Part shown: in pieces, positions 25,300 through 32,515 of the stretch
Layout: each line of letters starts with the position of its first letter
Position numbering within the stretch: position 1 is the stretch's first letter
Assembly (NCBI GenBank): GCA_900318375.1
Contig: ONKG01000017.1
Coordinates: forward strand, 1 to 41,075
From: an uncultured Lachnospiraceae bacterium
GTDB taxonomy: Bacteria > Bacillota > Clostridia > Lachnospirales > Lachnospiraceae
Length of the DNA: 41,075 bases
Reading direction: 5' to 3'
Program-made: the position numbers and the translations under genes
Notes under the pieces: generated by a model
The model's input: the letters and a program-made list of their open reading frames with translations, nothing else
Told to the model about the DNA's origin: nothing
The model's database searches: none

Positions 25300-25406
25300 A
25301 CGATTTTACTATTTTTGAAAACGAGACTATGAGATTACTATTTTGCGGAAAACGAGTCAACGATTTTACTATTTTGGGTAGGTCGAGACTATGAGTTTAC
25401 TGATAG
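25300..25406 (+). repeat. Four iteron-like direct repeats
   Basis: Units start at 25300 (ACGATTTTACTATTTT), 25329 (ATGAGATTACTATTTT), 25360 (ACGATTTTACTATTTT) and 25391 (ATGAGTTTACTGATAG). Units 1 and 3 are identical; units 2 and 4 share a GAGACT prefix. Spacing is 29, 31 and 31 bp, close to three helical turns, so bound proteins would sit on one face. They lie between rlmD and the first element gene and may be arm-type integrase/excisionase or replication-initiator sites. Confidence 0.75.
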
Positions 25407-25417
25407 ACAGAAAGAAA

Positions 25418-25455
25418 GCGGCACCGGAGTGATCAGTTCCGATGCCGCCTTTTTT
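25418..25455. terminator. Terminator hairpin next to the sigma-like gene
   Basis: GCGGCACCGGA (25418-25428) pairs with TCCGATGCCGC (25438-25448), with one G-U pair, followed by CTTTTTT on the plus strand and TTTCTTT on the minus strand. It lies four bases beyond the stop of the minus-strand sigma-like gene. Confidence 0.75.
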
Positions 25456-25458
25456 GTC

Positions 25459-26103
25459 TTAACCGTTAATCTTGCGATATTCCTGGCCGATAGCCTTGGC
25501 TTTGGCGATCAGCTGGTAAACGCGAGGCTGGGAGATTTGCAGCTCTGCGGCGATTTCCCTGACGGAATAACCCTGCAGTTCCTTCATCTCAAACGCTCTC
25601 GCAATTCGAGTGTCCTCTGCATCCATCATAGCTTTGATGCCTTCGTACTCCATTTTAGCTCCGACCTGCTCATCCACAGGAGCGTTACCTACCGGTTCGT
25701 ACCCGGTTTCGGCAAGGCCATCCCAGCTGATGATCGGAGCTTGCTTCTTGTCTTTGTAGGGGCAGGTTGCGCAGGAAACGGTGTCTGGGCACTTGATGAA
25801 TGCCTTTCTTTTGCCGGGGATCATGCATCTGACGCTGGCATAGCCACGAGAGTGCTGCGTGTCCAGATAGCGCCACTGGTACTCAGCAAAAGCACGGTTT
25901 TCTGTTTTGAAGAAGAAGACCGTCACCTTGTCGCTGCCGTGGAAGTTGAGCGTCCGGCAATCGCTCCAGGTGATGCCGTAATTGTTGAGGTCTGCCTGAT
26001 CCTTGATTTCGATCGGTGCATCGAACAGGATTTCTCCGTTCGGCCCGATGCTGGTGTTGTGCTTGAATTCGGCCTCAAGCTGAGCTTTCTCAAATCTTGC
26101 CAT
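25459..26103 (-). CDS. Phage/ICE-type protein with sigma-70 region 4-like HTH
   Basis: The 214-aa protein begins MARFEKAQLEAEFK after a GGAGG site. The N-terminal ~130 residues are of unknown fold and carry a cysteine cluster, KCPDTVSCATCPYKDKK, that could bind zinc. The C-terminal 50 residues form a sigma-region-4/RNA-polymerase-type helix-turn-helix (LQGYSVREIAAELQISQPRVYQLIAKAKAIG). Similar proteins occur in clostridial prophages and integrative elements as probable regulators. The RBS is buried in a hairpin (26109-26142), hinting at translational control. Confidence 0.75.
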   Translation of the reverse strand: MARFEKAQLEAEFKHNTSIGPNGEILFDAPIEIKDQADLNNYGITWSDCRTLNFHGSDKVTVFFFKTENRAFAEYQWRYLDTQHSRGYASVRCMIPGKRKAFIKCPDTVSCATCPYKDKKQAPIISWDGLAETGYEPVGNAPVDEQVGAKMEYEGIKAMMDAEDTRIARAFEMKELQGYSVREIAAELQISQPRVYQLIAKAKAIGQEYRKING

Positions 26104-26108
26104 TTAGA

Positions 26109-26142
26109 TTGTCCTCCGTTCGGCTTTGCGAAACGGAGACAA
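26109..26142 (-). promoter_or_regulatory. Hairpin masking the RBS of the sigma-like gene
   Basis: In the minus-strand RNA, the segment containing CGAACGGAGGACAA (26122-26109) can pair almost fully with TTGTCTCCGTTTCG (26142-26129) around a 6-nt loop. The GGAGG is inside the stem. Further dyads follow upstream (26171-26211 and 26210-26228), so the leader is heavily structured. The stretch 26143-26380 otherwise holds no gene I can support. Confidence 0.55.
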
Positions 26143-26380
26143 CCTGTATGGCACGCCAGTCTTTTCATTCGGTCACCTCGTGGGGAATGTCCCCGTTTCT
26201 CGAAGGTGACCAGCAGTTCGCTTGCTGGCTCCAGTCCTATGTTCAACGCCTTCACTGTGACTGCGAAACATTCCTCGTGGCCTTTGAGGAAAGCCTCAGA
26301 TCCGGCAGATGGTTTTTCGTCATATCCAGGACGGTGATTATTAGCAACAGCTCTGTAATACAGCGTTCATAATCTGTTTC

Positions 26381-26409
26381 TTGAATCCTGAGTCGGAACG
26401 ATGTATAAT
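26381..26409 (+). promoter_or_regulatory. Promoter of the defence operon
   Basis: TTGAAT (26381-26386) and TATAAT (26404-26409) are separated by exactly 17 nt. The leader to the NACHT gene is about 210 nt and includes the GGACA repeat array at 26545-26592, which could bind a regulator. Confidence 0.7.
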
Positions 26410-26544
26410 GAGTGGGAATAAGCCGTGTTTGAGCTGATTAAGGCCAAATTCGGAATCCTCTTGCTCACCACCTCTCTGGGCCATGTCTGCTTCAAATCAC
26501 TCTTTCAGTATAGGAAAACTGGTCCAAGTTTTCGGTGACCGCAA

Positions 26545-26592
26545 ATAGGACAATCGCGGACAAACATAGGACATTCACGGACAATACGGACA
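26545..26592 (+). repeat. GGACATTCACGGACA-type repeat array
   Basis: Two 21-nt units, 26545-26565 (ATAGGACAATCGCGGACAAA and one more base) and 26566-26586 (ATAGGACATTCACGGACAAT and one more base), then CGGACA. It resembles the array at 16958-17018. Located between the defence-operon promoter and its first gene. Confidence 0.75.
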
Positions 26593-26626
26593 AAGAAAAA
26601 ACTCCCGTTCTGAGAGGAGATAGAAA

Positions 26627-28981
26627 TTGAGATACTGCGATTTTTGTGCCCCGTTTTATGCACGAGAGCATGGGCTCTGCGGATTAAAGGGGCTGACATC
26701 CCAGAAGAAAATAGGTGAATTCTTTATTAGGGCTGCGCTCGGGGCAAAGGCTGATGAATTCTTGGTGCACTCAGAAGACACTTATCGGAAGTGGTTTACG
26801 GGTGACAGAAACATTGCACCAGAGCTCTGGTCAGAGATATCAGATTCATTTGATGAAATAGGCTTCACCAAGGCTCTTGCGGCAAAAATAAACGACAAGG
26901 CACTCCCCCGCATATTTTCTGCGTACGGGATTACCCTGCCGAAAGGCACTGAGCCTGATAAATATGTGTTTGTCACTGCGCTGACTGAGCAGTTTAAATT
27001 GATCTATTCTGGCAGCGGAGATGGTGATGAGATCCTTGCCTCGGCGTATCATGGTGCCGCTGTACCAGAAGAATTCCCGGAGTATGTAGAGAAATCCTAT
27101 GATAAATTCTCAAAACTAAAGACGCTCCTCTACTCGAATGAGGAACGTCCCTTTGATGAATTCTTCGTATGTAATACGATCCGTACCGAGGAATACTATT
27201 TCCGGAAGAGAATGACCTCCTCCGATAAGGTGATTGAGAATGTCACTTTAGAGAAGATTCTGGAGAAGGCCCGGTATTGTCTGCTCGTTGGAATGGGTGG
27301 CATCGGAAAATCCATGATGATGCGACACCTTTTCTTAGAGTCGATTAAGCAGTATAAAACCACAGGGCTGCTCCCAGTGATGGTAATTCTCCGTGAGTAT
27401 GGCGTTGAGACTGATGACCCTTTTGATCTAATCGTGCGGTCCATCAAACGATTTGATTCGTCCGTTGATAAGAACCTTGTGAACAAGCTGCTCCTTCAGG
27501 GGAAATGCCAGCTGCTCCTCGATGGCCTTGACGAGATTAAGGCCACAGACATGAAGACGTTCCTCTCTCAGCTTGATTATTTTACGGACCAATACCCCAA
27601 TAATCAGATTGTCATTTCAACGCGCCGGTTTTCATCTTTTGTGGGTTTGTCCAGATACAGGATTCTCTGGATGGAGCGCTTCTCCCATGAGCAGGCTCTC
27701 GAACTGGTTGACAAGCTGAAATATCATGAAGAAGAAACCAGACTGAAGGAACGATTCAAGCAGCGGCTGAAGAATGATTTGTTTAAGTCTCATGCTGAGT
27801 TTGCCACAAACCCGCTGCTCCTCACCTTGATGTACATGAACTTCAGGATCTTTACTGACGTTCCGGAGAAGCAGCATAAGTTCTATAAACAGGCTTATGA
27901 AACGCTGCTCCAAAAGCATGATGGCGATAAACTAACACTTACGAGAGCATTCCGAAGTGTGAAAGACACGTCTGACTTTACGGACGTGTTTGCTGAGTTC
28001 TGCGCCAGGTCTTATCGTAAGGGCGATTATGAGTTCGACGACGATAAGTTCAAGTATTATTTTGGGATACTTCACAGTAAAGAAAAACTGGATTCCTCAT
28101 TGATGAAGGTGGACAACTTTAAGTTTGATGCTCTTCACAGCTCATGCCTTATGTACGAGGAAGCCCAGAGAATTCATTTCCTTCATCGGTCATTCCAGGA
28201 ATACTTCTTTGCAGAGTATTATTCCCGACAGGATGATACAACCATGATCAAGCTGGGACTTTCTCTACGGAAGCCCATGCAGACCAGATATGACGAGAGT
28301 GAAGCCTTCAACATGTTGTATGAGCTGGCTTCAGATAAAGTTGAGCGCTTTATTTTCCTCCCACTTCTTGAAGAAATCTATTCCGAGCCGGATAAAGAAA
28401 AGTCATATTGGACTTTTCTGAAGTATGGGTATGCTGAAATTGGGTATACGATTTTTGATAGAAGCATTATCGAAAAGTATTACAAAGGCTTCAGTATTGA
28501 TGGTCGAGGCGACCTGATAAATACACCATCCACTGTTATACTGACCAAGATGCTGCGCATCCTTGGGATTCAGTCAGAGTTCATAAAGGACTATAATGGT
28601 GAGCCCGTCAATTATCCGGAGTTTCAAATCAGCGCTTATCTTGCGCAGGAAATACCGAAGAGAAAGAAAGATGAGAAGCGTAGGCTTTCTGTATTGGCGA
28701 TGCCGATAGAGTTTCTTAGGGATAGGGCAAGGTTCGAAAAGAGTGCACCGTTTGATTTCTCTGATAAAGATGAAAACGGAAACCCGCTGGAAATAGGACA
28801 CGATTTCTCTGTAGATGTTTCTCGAATTATAGAAGAACCGGAGAAATATGCTCGTATTAAGGTCCTGCTGGAGGATGAAAAAACTGAATTAAAGCAAACG
28901 TACCATCGTTTGGAACAGTATTATCTGGAACTGAAAGAAAAGTATAAAGACAGCGATAATTTGGATGACGATGATTTCTGA
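26627..28981 (+). CDS. NACHT-family STAND NTPase (bacterial NLR-like defence protein)
   Basis: The 784-aa protein appears to start at TTG 26627, placed after GAGGAGA. The N-terminal ~190 residues are an unassigned effector or sensor region. It opens with a possible metal site (CDFC near residue 4, another Cys near 18) and contains a DTYRKWFTGDRNIAPELW segment. The NACHT core follows: Walker A LVGMGGIGKSMMMRHL (about 219-234), Walker B QLLLDGLDEI (about 293-302), sensor ISTRRF and a winged-helix/helical part with HFLHRSFQEYFFAEYY, a hallmark of NACHT modules. The C-terminal ~250 residues are helical and charged. Bacterial NACHT proteins sense phage and trigger abortive responses. It heads a seven-gene operon with restriction enzymes. 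Confidence 0.88.
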   Translation: MRYCDFCAPFYAREHGLCGLKGLTSQKKIGEFFIRAALGAKADEFLVHSEDTYRKWFTGDRNIAPELWSEISDSFDEIGFTKALAAKINDKALPRIFSAYGITLPKGTEPDKYVFVTALTEQFKLIYSGSGDGDEILASAYHGAAVPEEFPEYVEKSYDKFSKLKTLLYSNEERPFDEFFVCNTIRTEEYYFRKRMTSSDKVIENVTLEKILEKARYCLLVGMGGIGKSMMMRHLFLESIKQYKTTGLLPVMVILREYGVETDDPFDLIVRSIKRFDSSVDKNLVNKLLLQGKCQLLLDGLDEIKATDMKTFLSQLDYFTDQYPNNQIVISTRRFSSFVGLSRYRILWMERFSHEQALELVDKLKYHEEETRLKERFKQRLKNDLFKSHAEFATNPLLLTLMYMNFRIFTDVPEKQHKFYKQAYETLLQKHDGDKLTLTRAFRSVKDTSDFTDVFAEFCARSYRKGDYEFDDDKFKYYFGILHSKEKLDSSLMKVDNFKFDALHSSCLMYEEAQRIHFLHRSFQEYFFAEYYSRQDDTTMIKLGLSLRKPMQTRYDESEAFNMLYELASDKVERFIFLPLLEEIYSEPDKEKSYWTFLKYGYAEIGYTIFDRSIIEKYYKGFSIDGRGDLINTPSTVILTKMLRILGIQSEFIKDYNGEPVNYPEFQISAYLAQEIPKRKKDEKRRLSVLAMPIEFLRDRARFEKSAPFDFSDKDENGNPLEIGHDFSVDVSRIIEEPEKYARIKVLLEDEKTELKQTYHRLEQYYLELKEKYKDSDNLDDDDF

Positions 28982-29010
28982 TACATGATGAAACCTGGAG
29001 GAGGAAGAAC

Positions 29011-29202
29011 ATGGCTGAAACCGAAAGACTTTATAGCGTAGAAGAAATTGCTAACCATATTGGTGTGAGCAAAGATACGATCCGTGCGTGGGTCAAGAAG
29101 GAGACTATCCCTTTCTATAAGGTTGGAAGACAATACAAATTCAAACTATCTGAAATTGACGAGTGGGTCGCAAGCGGCAAAAGCGCCGATGCAGATAAGT
29201 AA
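29011..29202 (+). CDS. HTH_17/excisionase-family DNA-binding protein
   Basis: The 63-aa MerR-like winged helix reads LYSVEEIANHIGVSKDTIRAWVKKETIPFYKVGRQYKFKLSEIDEW. It covers the entire excisionase-type (helix_turn_helix_17) domain. It has GGAGGAGG before its ATG, 29 nt after the NACHT stop and 17 nt before hsdM. Small HTH proteins of this type often precede hsdM in Firmicutes. It may act as a controller of restriction timing or as an element directionality factor; the operon position favours the former. Confidence 0.88.
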   Translation: MAETERLYSVEEIANHIGVSKDTIRAWVKKETIPFYKVGRQYKFKLSEIDEWVASGKSADADK

Positions 29203-29219
29203 CAAACGGAGGGAAGGAC

Positions 29220-30794
29220 ATGGCGGATAATAAAAAAGAACAAGAGCGGGAGGAACTCCACCGCGCAATATGGGCTATCGCCGATGAACTCCGGGGCGCT
29301 GTCGATGGATGGGACTTTAAGAATTATGTTCTCGGAACAATGTTCTATCGGTATATCTCTGAAAACCTGACAAATTACATTAACCGTGGCGAACAGGCTG
29401 CTGGAAACCTTGATTTTGACTATGCCCGCATGTCAGATGCGGATGCTGAAGAAGCCAGAGAAGGTCTTGTCGAAGAGAAAGGCTTTTTCATTTTGCCGAG
29501 TGAGCTTTTTTGCAATGTTAGGGCACGTGCAAGTTTGGATCCGAACCTAAATGAAACGTTAGAACACGTTTTTCATCATATTGAAGAGTCTGCAAAGGGC
29601 AGCGTTTCAGAGAACAGTTTCTCCGGATTGTTTGATGATTTTGATGTCAACAGCAACAAGCTCGGGAGCACTGTGGCCAAAAGAAATGAACGTTTAGCGA
29701 AGCTACTGGATGGCATCGCTCTTATGAGGCTTGGGTCTGTCGATGAGCATGATATCGATGCTTTTGGCGATGCCTACGAATACCTGATGACGATGTACGC
29801 ATCCAATGCAGGAAAATCTGGTGGCGAGTTCTTCACGCCAGCGGATGTCTCAGAACTATTGACACGTCTTGGTACTGTCGGAAAGAAGAGAGTTAACAAG
29901 GTATATGATCCAGCCTGCGGCTCCGGCTCCCTTCTTTTGAAAGCCCTGAAGGTGCTCGGTAAGGATGCTGTGGTGACTGGATTCTTTGGACAGGAAATCA
30001 ACATTACGACATATAACCTTTGTCGTATCAATATGTTTCTCCATGATGTTGGATTTGATAAGTTTGATGTTGCCTGTGAGGATACTCTGATCAATCCTCA
30101 GCACTGGGACGACGAACCGTTTGAACTAATCGTCTCAAATCCCCCCTATTCAATCAAATGGGCTGGTGATGACAATCCTCTGCTCATCAATGATCCTCGT
30201 TTTGCTCCAGCGGGTGTTTTAGCTCCTAAGAGCAAAGCAGACCTGGCATTCATCATGCATGCACTGTCATGGTTGGCACCCAATGGTACTGCTGCGATTG
30301 TCTGCTTCCCTGGTATCATGTACAGGGGCGGAGCGGAACAGAAAATCAGGAAGTACCTAATAGATAATAACTTCATAGACTGTGTGATCCAGCTGCCGAG
30401 CAACCTGTTCTTTGGCACATCTATCGCTACATGCATTATGGTTATGAAGCGTGGCAAAGCAGATAACAAGGTACTGTTTATTGATGCCACGAATCAATGC
30501 ATAAAGGTGACAAACAACAATAAACTCTTGCCAGAGCATATCGATACTATTGTAGACGCTTTCGCGAAACGAGAAGACATCGAGTACCTATGCAGATTGG
30601 TGGATTACGATGAAGTAAAAAAACAGAACTATAACCTGTCTGTTTCCACCTATGTGGAGCAAGAGGATACCCGAGAAAAGATAGACATTGTCAAGCTCAA
30701 TGCAGAGATAAAAGAGATAGTGGCTCGTGAGCAGATCCTCCGGGATGAGATTGATAAGATCATCTCTGAGATCGAAGGAGGGGAGAACGCATGA
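29220..30794 (+). CDS. hsdM: Type I restriction-modification DNA methyltransferase subunit
   Basis: The 524-aa adenine-N6 methyltransferase has an N-terminal HsdM helical domain (AIWAIADELRGAVDGWDFKNYVLGTMFYRYIS), SAM motif I DPACGSGSLLLKAL (about residue 229) and catalytic NPPYS (about 307-311). It also has SGGEFFTPADVSELL before motif I. It methylates the host recognition sequence and forms the M2S1 core. The C-terminal helix is for HsdS contact. Its stop overlaps the hsdS start by four bases (ATGA), which implies translational coupling. Confidence 0.95.
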   Translation: MADNKKEQEREELHRAIWAIADELRGAVDGWDFKNYVLGTMFYRYISENLTNYINRGEQAAGNLDFDYARMSDADAEEAREGLVEEKGFFILPSELFCNVRARASLDPNLNETLEHVFHHIEESAKGSVSENSFSGLFDDFDVNSNKLGSTVAKRNERLAKLLDGIALMRLGSVDEHDIDAFGDAYEYLMTMYASNAGKSGGEFFTPADVSELLTRLGTVGKKRVNKVYDPACGSGSLLLKALKVLGKDAVVTGFFGQEINITTYNLCRINMFLHDVGFDKFDVACEDTLINPQHWDDEPFELIVSNPPYSIKWAGDDNPLLINDPRFAPAGVLAPKSKADLAFIMHALSWLAPNGTAAIVCFPGIMYRGGAEQKIRKYLIDNNFIDCVIQLPSNLFFGTSIATCIMVMKRGKADNKVLFIDATNQCIKVTNNNKLLPEHIDTIVDAFAKREDIEYLCRLVDYDEVKKQNYNLSVSTYVEQEDTREKIDIVKLNAEIKEIVAREQILRDEIDKIISEIEGGENA

Positions 30795-32020
30795 GTAAAT
30801 TGGACGATCTGATTAGAAAGCTGAGCCCGGACGGGGTGGAGGTTGTACCTCTCTGGTCAGTAACTATCTGGGATAAAAAATTTAATGGTGTTGCACGAGA
30901 AATGCAGCCATCCATTAATCCTCATAAATATTATCTTGCGACTGATTTTAATGAGATTGAGGACGAAAACGGAGATATTCCTTATATCCCTACTGGAATT
31001 ATTGATAAGAAAAGATACACAACTGAAGTAAAAGCAGGGGATTATTTAAGAGAGGGAGAAATTGTTTGTATCCCCTGGGGTGGCACCCCTAATGTTAAAT
31101 ATCATAAAGGCAAATACGTAACAGGAGACAACAGGATTTGCACATCGAATGATACAACAAAACTGGATAACAAGTTTTTATACTATCTACTATCTAATCG
31201 AGTTGATGAGATCACGAGTTATTATAGAGGTGCTGGTATACAGCACCCGAGCATGCAGTCGGTTCTAAGCATGAGAATTCCTGTACCTCATATCGAGGTA
31301 CAGCGTGAAATTGTCCGAATATTGGACAATTTCACGGAGCTTACAGCGGAGCTTACAGCGGAGCTTACAGCAAGAATAAAACAATTAGGCTTCTACCGTG
31401 ATCAATTACTATTACAGGACGGAGAAGATTTTTACTTAGAGAATATTTGTAAGATAGTAGATTGCCCACATACCTCTCCCAAATGGAGAGACTCCGGGAT
31501 TCCTGTAATAAGAAATTTTAACCTTGTCAACGGACAAATTGATACTTCAAAGCTGTTTTATGTTGACGAAGAGGAGTATCAGGCACGGGTGAAAAGAATT
31601 ATTCCTCAAGAAGATGACATTTTGTTTTCCAGAGAAGCTCCTATTGGAAACGTTGGTATAGTTCCTAAGAACTTCACATGCTGCCAAGGACAACGCGTTG
31701 TTTTGCTCAGACCAATCACCGATATTGTTTATCCTCGATTCTTATTGCATGCCTTACAAGGAGGTCTTGTACGCAGTCAAATTGAAAAAGTGGAGAGTAT
31801 TGGAACCACTGTCAGTAACTTTAATATTGCAGATCTCAGAAAACTAATAATTAAAGTACCTGCAATGGAAATCCAAATTAGGATATCGGAAAAGATGGAT
31901 AAGATTGCTTCCTACAGTGTTGATATGAATAATGGTTTGCCAGCGGAGATACATGCGAGACAGAAACAATTCGAGTATTACCGAAATGTACTTCTCAGTT
32001 TTAAGGAAAGGACGGCGTAG
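30791..32020 (+). CDS. hsdS: Type I restriction-modification specificity subunit
   Basis: The 409-aa protein has two target-recognition domains separated by a central conserved helix. The first TRD ends with MRIPVPHIEVQREIVRILDNF, the second with LRKLIIKVPAMEIQIRISEKMD. The spacer contains three ELTA units (residues 183-194) before RIKQLGFYRDQLL, as in type IC systems (EcoR124/EcoDXXI TAEL repeats). There the copy number sets the distance between the two half-sites. The recognition sequence cannot be predicted by eye. Confidence 0.95.
   Translation: MSKLDDLIRKLSPDGVEVVPLWSVTIWDKKFNGVAREMQPSINPHKYYLATDFNEIEDENGDIPYIPTGIIDKKRYTTEVKAGDYLREGEIVCIPWGGTPNVKYHKGKYVTGDNRICTSNDTTKLDNKFLYYLLSNRVDEITSYYRGAGIQHPSMQSVLSMRIPVPHIEVQREIVRILDNFTELTAELTAELTARIKQLGFYRDQLLLQDGEDFYLENICKIVDCPHTSPKWRDSGIPVIRNFNLVNGQIDTSKLFYVDEEEYQARVKRIIPQEDDILFSREAPIGNVGIVPKNFTCCQGQRVVLLRPITDIVYPRFLLHALQGGLVRSQIEKVESIGTTVSNFNIADLRKLIIKVPAMEIQIRISEKMDKIASYSVDMNNGLPAEIHARQKQFEYYRNVLLSFKERTA
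31337..31372 (+). repeat. 12-bp tandem repeat (3 copies) in hsdS spacer
   Basis: GAGCTTACAGCG, GAGCTTACAGCG, GAGCTTACAGCA: three in-frame copies encoding ELTA. Slippage would alter the half-site spacing without breaking the frame. Confidence 0.95.
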
Positions 32021-32023
32021 TAG

Positions 32024-32503
32024 ATGGTTATTAAAGAAAATACAAATATGCTTCTTTTCCGTTTCCGCGATTTTGGAAAGTACAATTTCATAGACACCCA
32101 CCGAGAGTTTATTGAAAAAAATGGCTATGTGTGGCTTTTGAAGATTGGCAAAAAAACAAGCTGTGAGAAGATTTCTGAGATTCAGCGAGAGGGCGGCTGG
32201 ATGATATTGCGCTCACCTAAAGCAGATGGTGGTAAGTCATACATTGTCAAATATGTAGACTACTCAGAGAAGACACCGAAAGATGGAATGTTCCCGAAAT
32301 ATTATGAAGAAGTCATTAATAGTGAGGACTTCTGGGAAGCAACCTGTCAATGGTTTATGATTGATAGAATTAGCTCTTTAAGCGATGAGTCTGCTAAAAC
32401 CTTGGTGATGGCAAAAACAGAAAAACCAATAGATGAGGTTATTGGTGCAACGCGCACAGCTGTTATGTTTGTGAAAAATGTTGCTCCCATAACATTGGAT
32501 TAA
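32024..32503 (+). CDS. Unknown 159-aa protein within the type I R-M operon
   Basis: Three nucleotides separate it from hsdS and twelve from hsdR, so it is embedded in the operon. I do not recognise the family. Seen features: a short N-terminal LLFRFRDFGKYNFIDTHREFI; alternating beta-like segments (GYVWLLKIGKK, GWMILRSPKADGGKSYIVKYVDY); a Trp-containing FWEATCQWFMIDRISSL; and a hydrophobic C-terminus ATRTAVMFVKNVAPITLD. The size and the WLLKIG...MILRSP...YIVKYV pattern could suit a small PUA/EVE- or ASCH-like nucleic-acid-binding fold, which would fit a restriction context, but this is a guess. It has no signal peptide and no TM helix. Confidence 0.8.
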   Translation: MVIKENTNMLLFRFRDFGKYNFIDTHREFIEKNGYVWLLKIGKKTSCEKISEIQREGGWMILRSPKADGGKSYIVKYVDYSEKTPKDGMFPKYYEEVINSEDFWEATCQWFMIDRISSLSDESAKTLVMAKTEKPIDEVIGATRTAVMFVKNVAPITLD

Positions 32504-32515
32504 GGAGGGCGCAGC

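Noticed and set aside
25300-25406. Possible CRISPR array
   Set aside because: The repeats are about 16 bp with only ~14 bp between them, alternate in type, and no cas genes are present. Iteron-like sites explain them better.
26425-26538. 37-residue GTG-start frame in the defence-operon leader
   Set aside because: No RBS, no initiating ATG and no match that I can name; could be a relic of a mobile gene but cannot be supported.
29011-29202. Element excisionase (Xis)
   Set aside because: The fold fits, but its place 17 nt before hsdM in a tight R-M operon suggests a regulator; no integrase is visible to support an Xis call.
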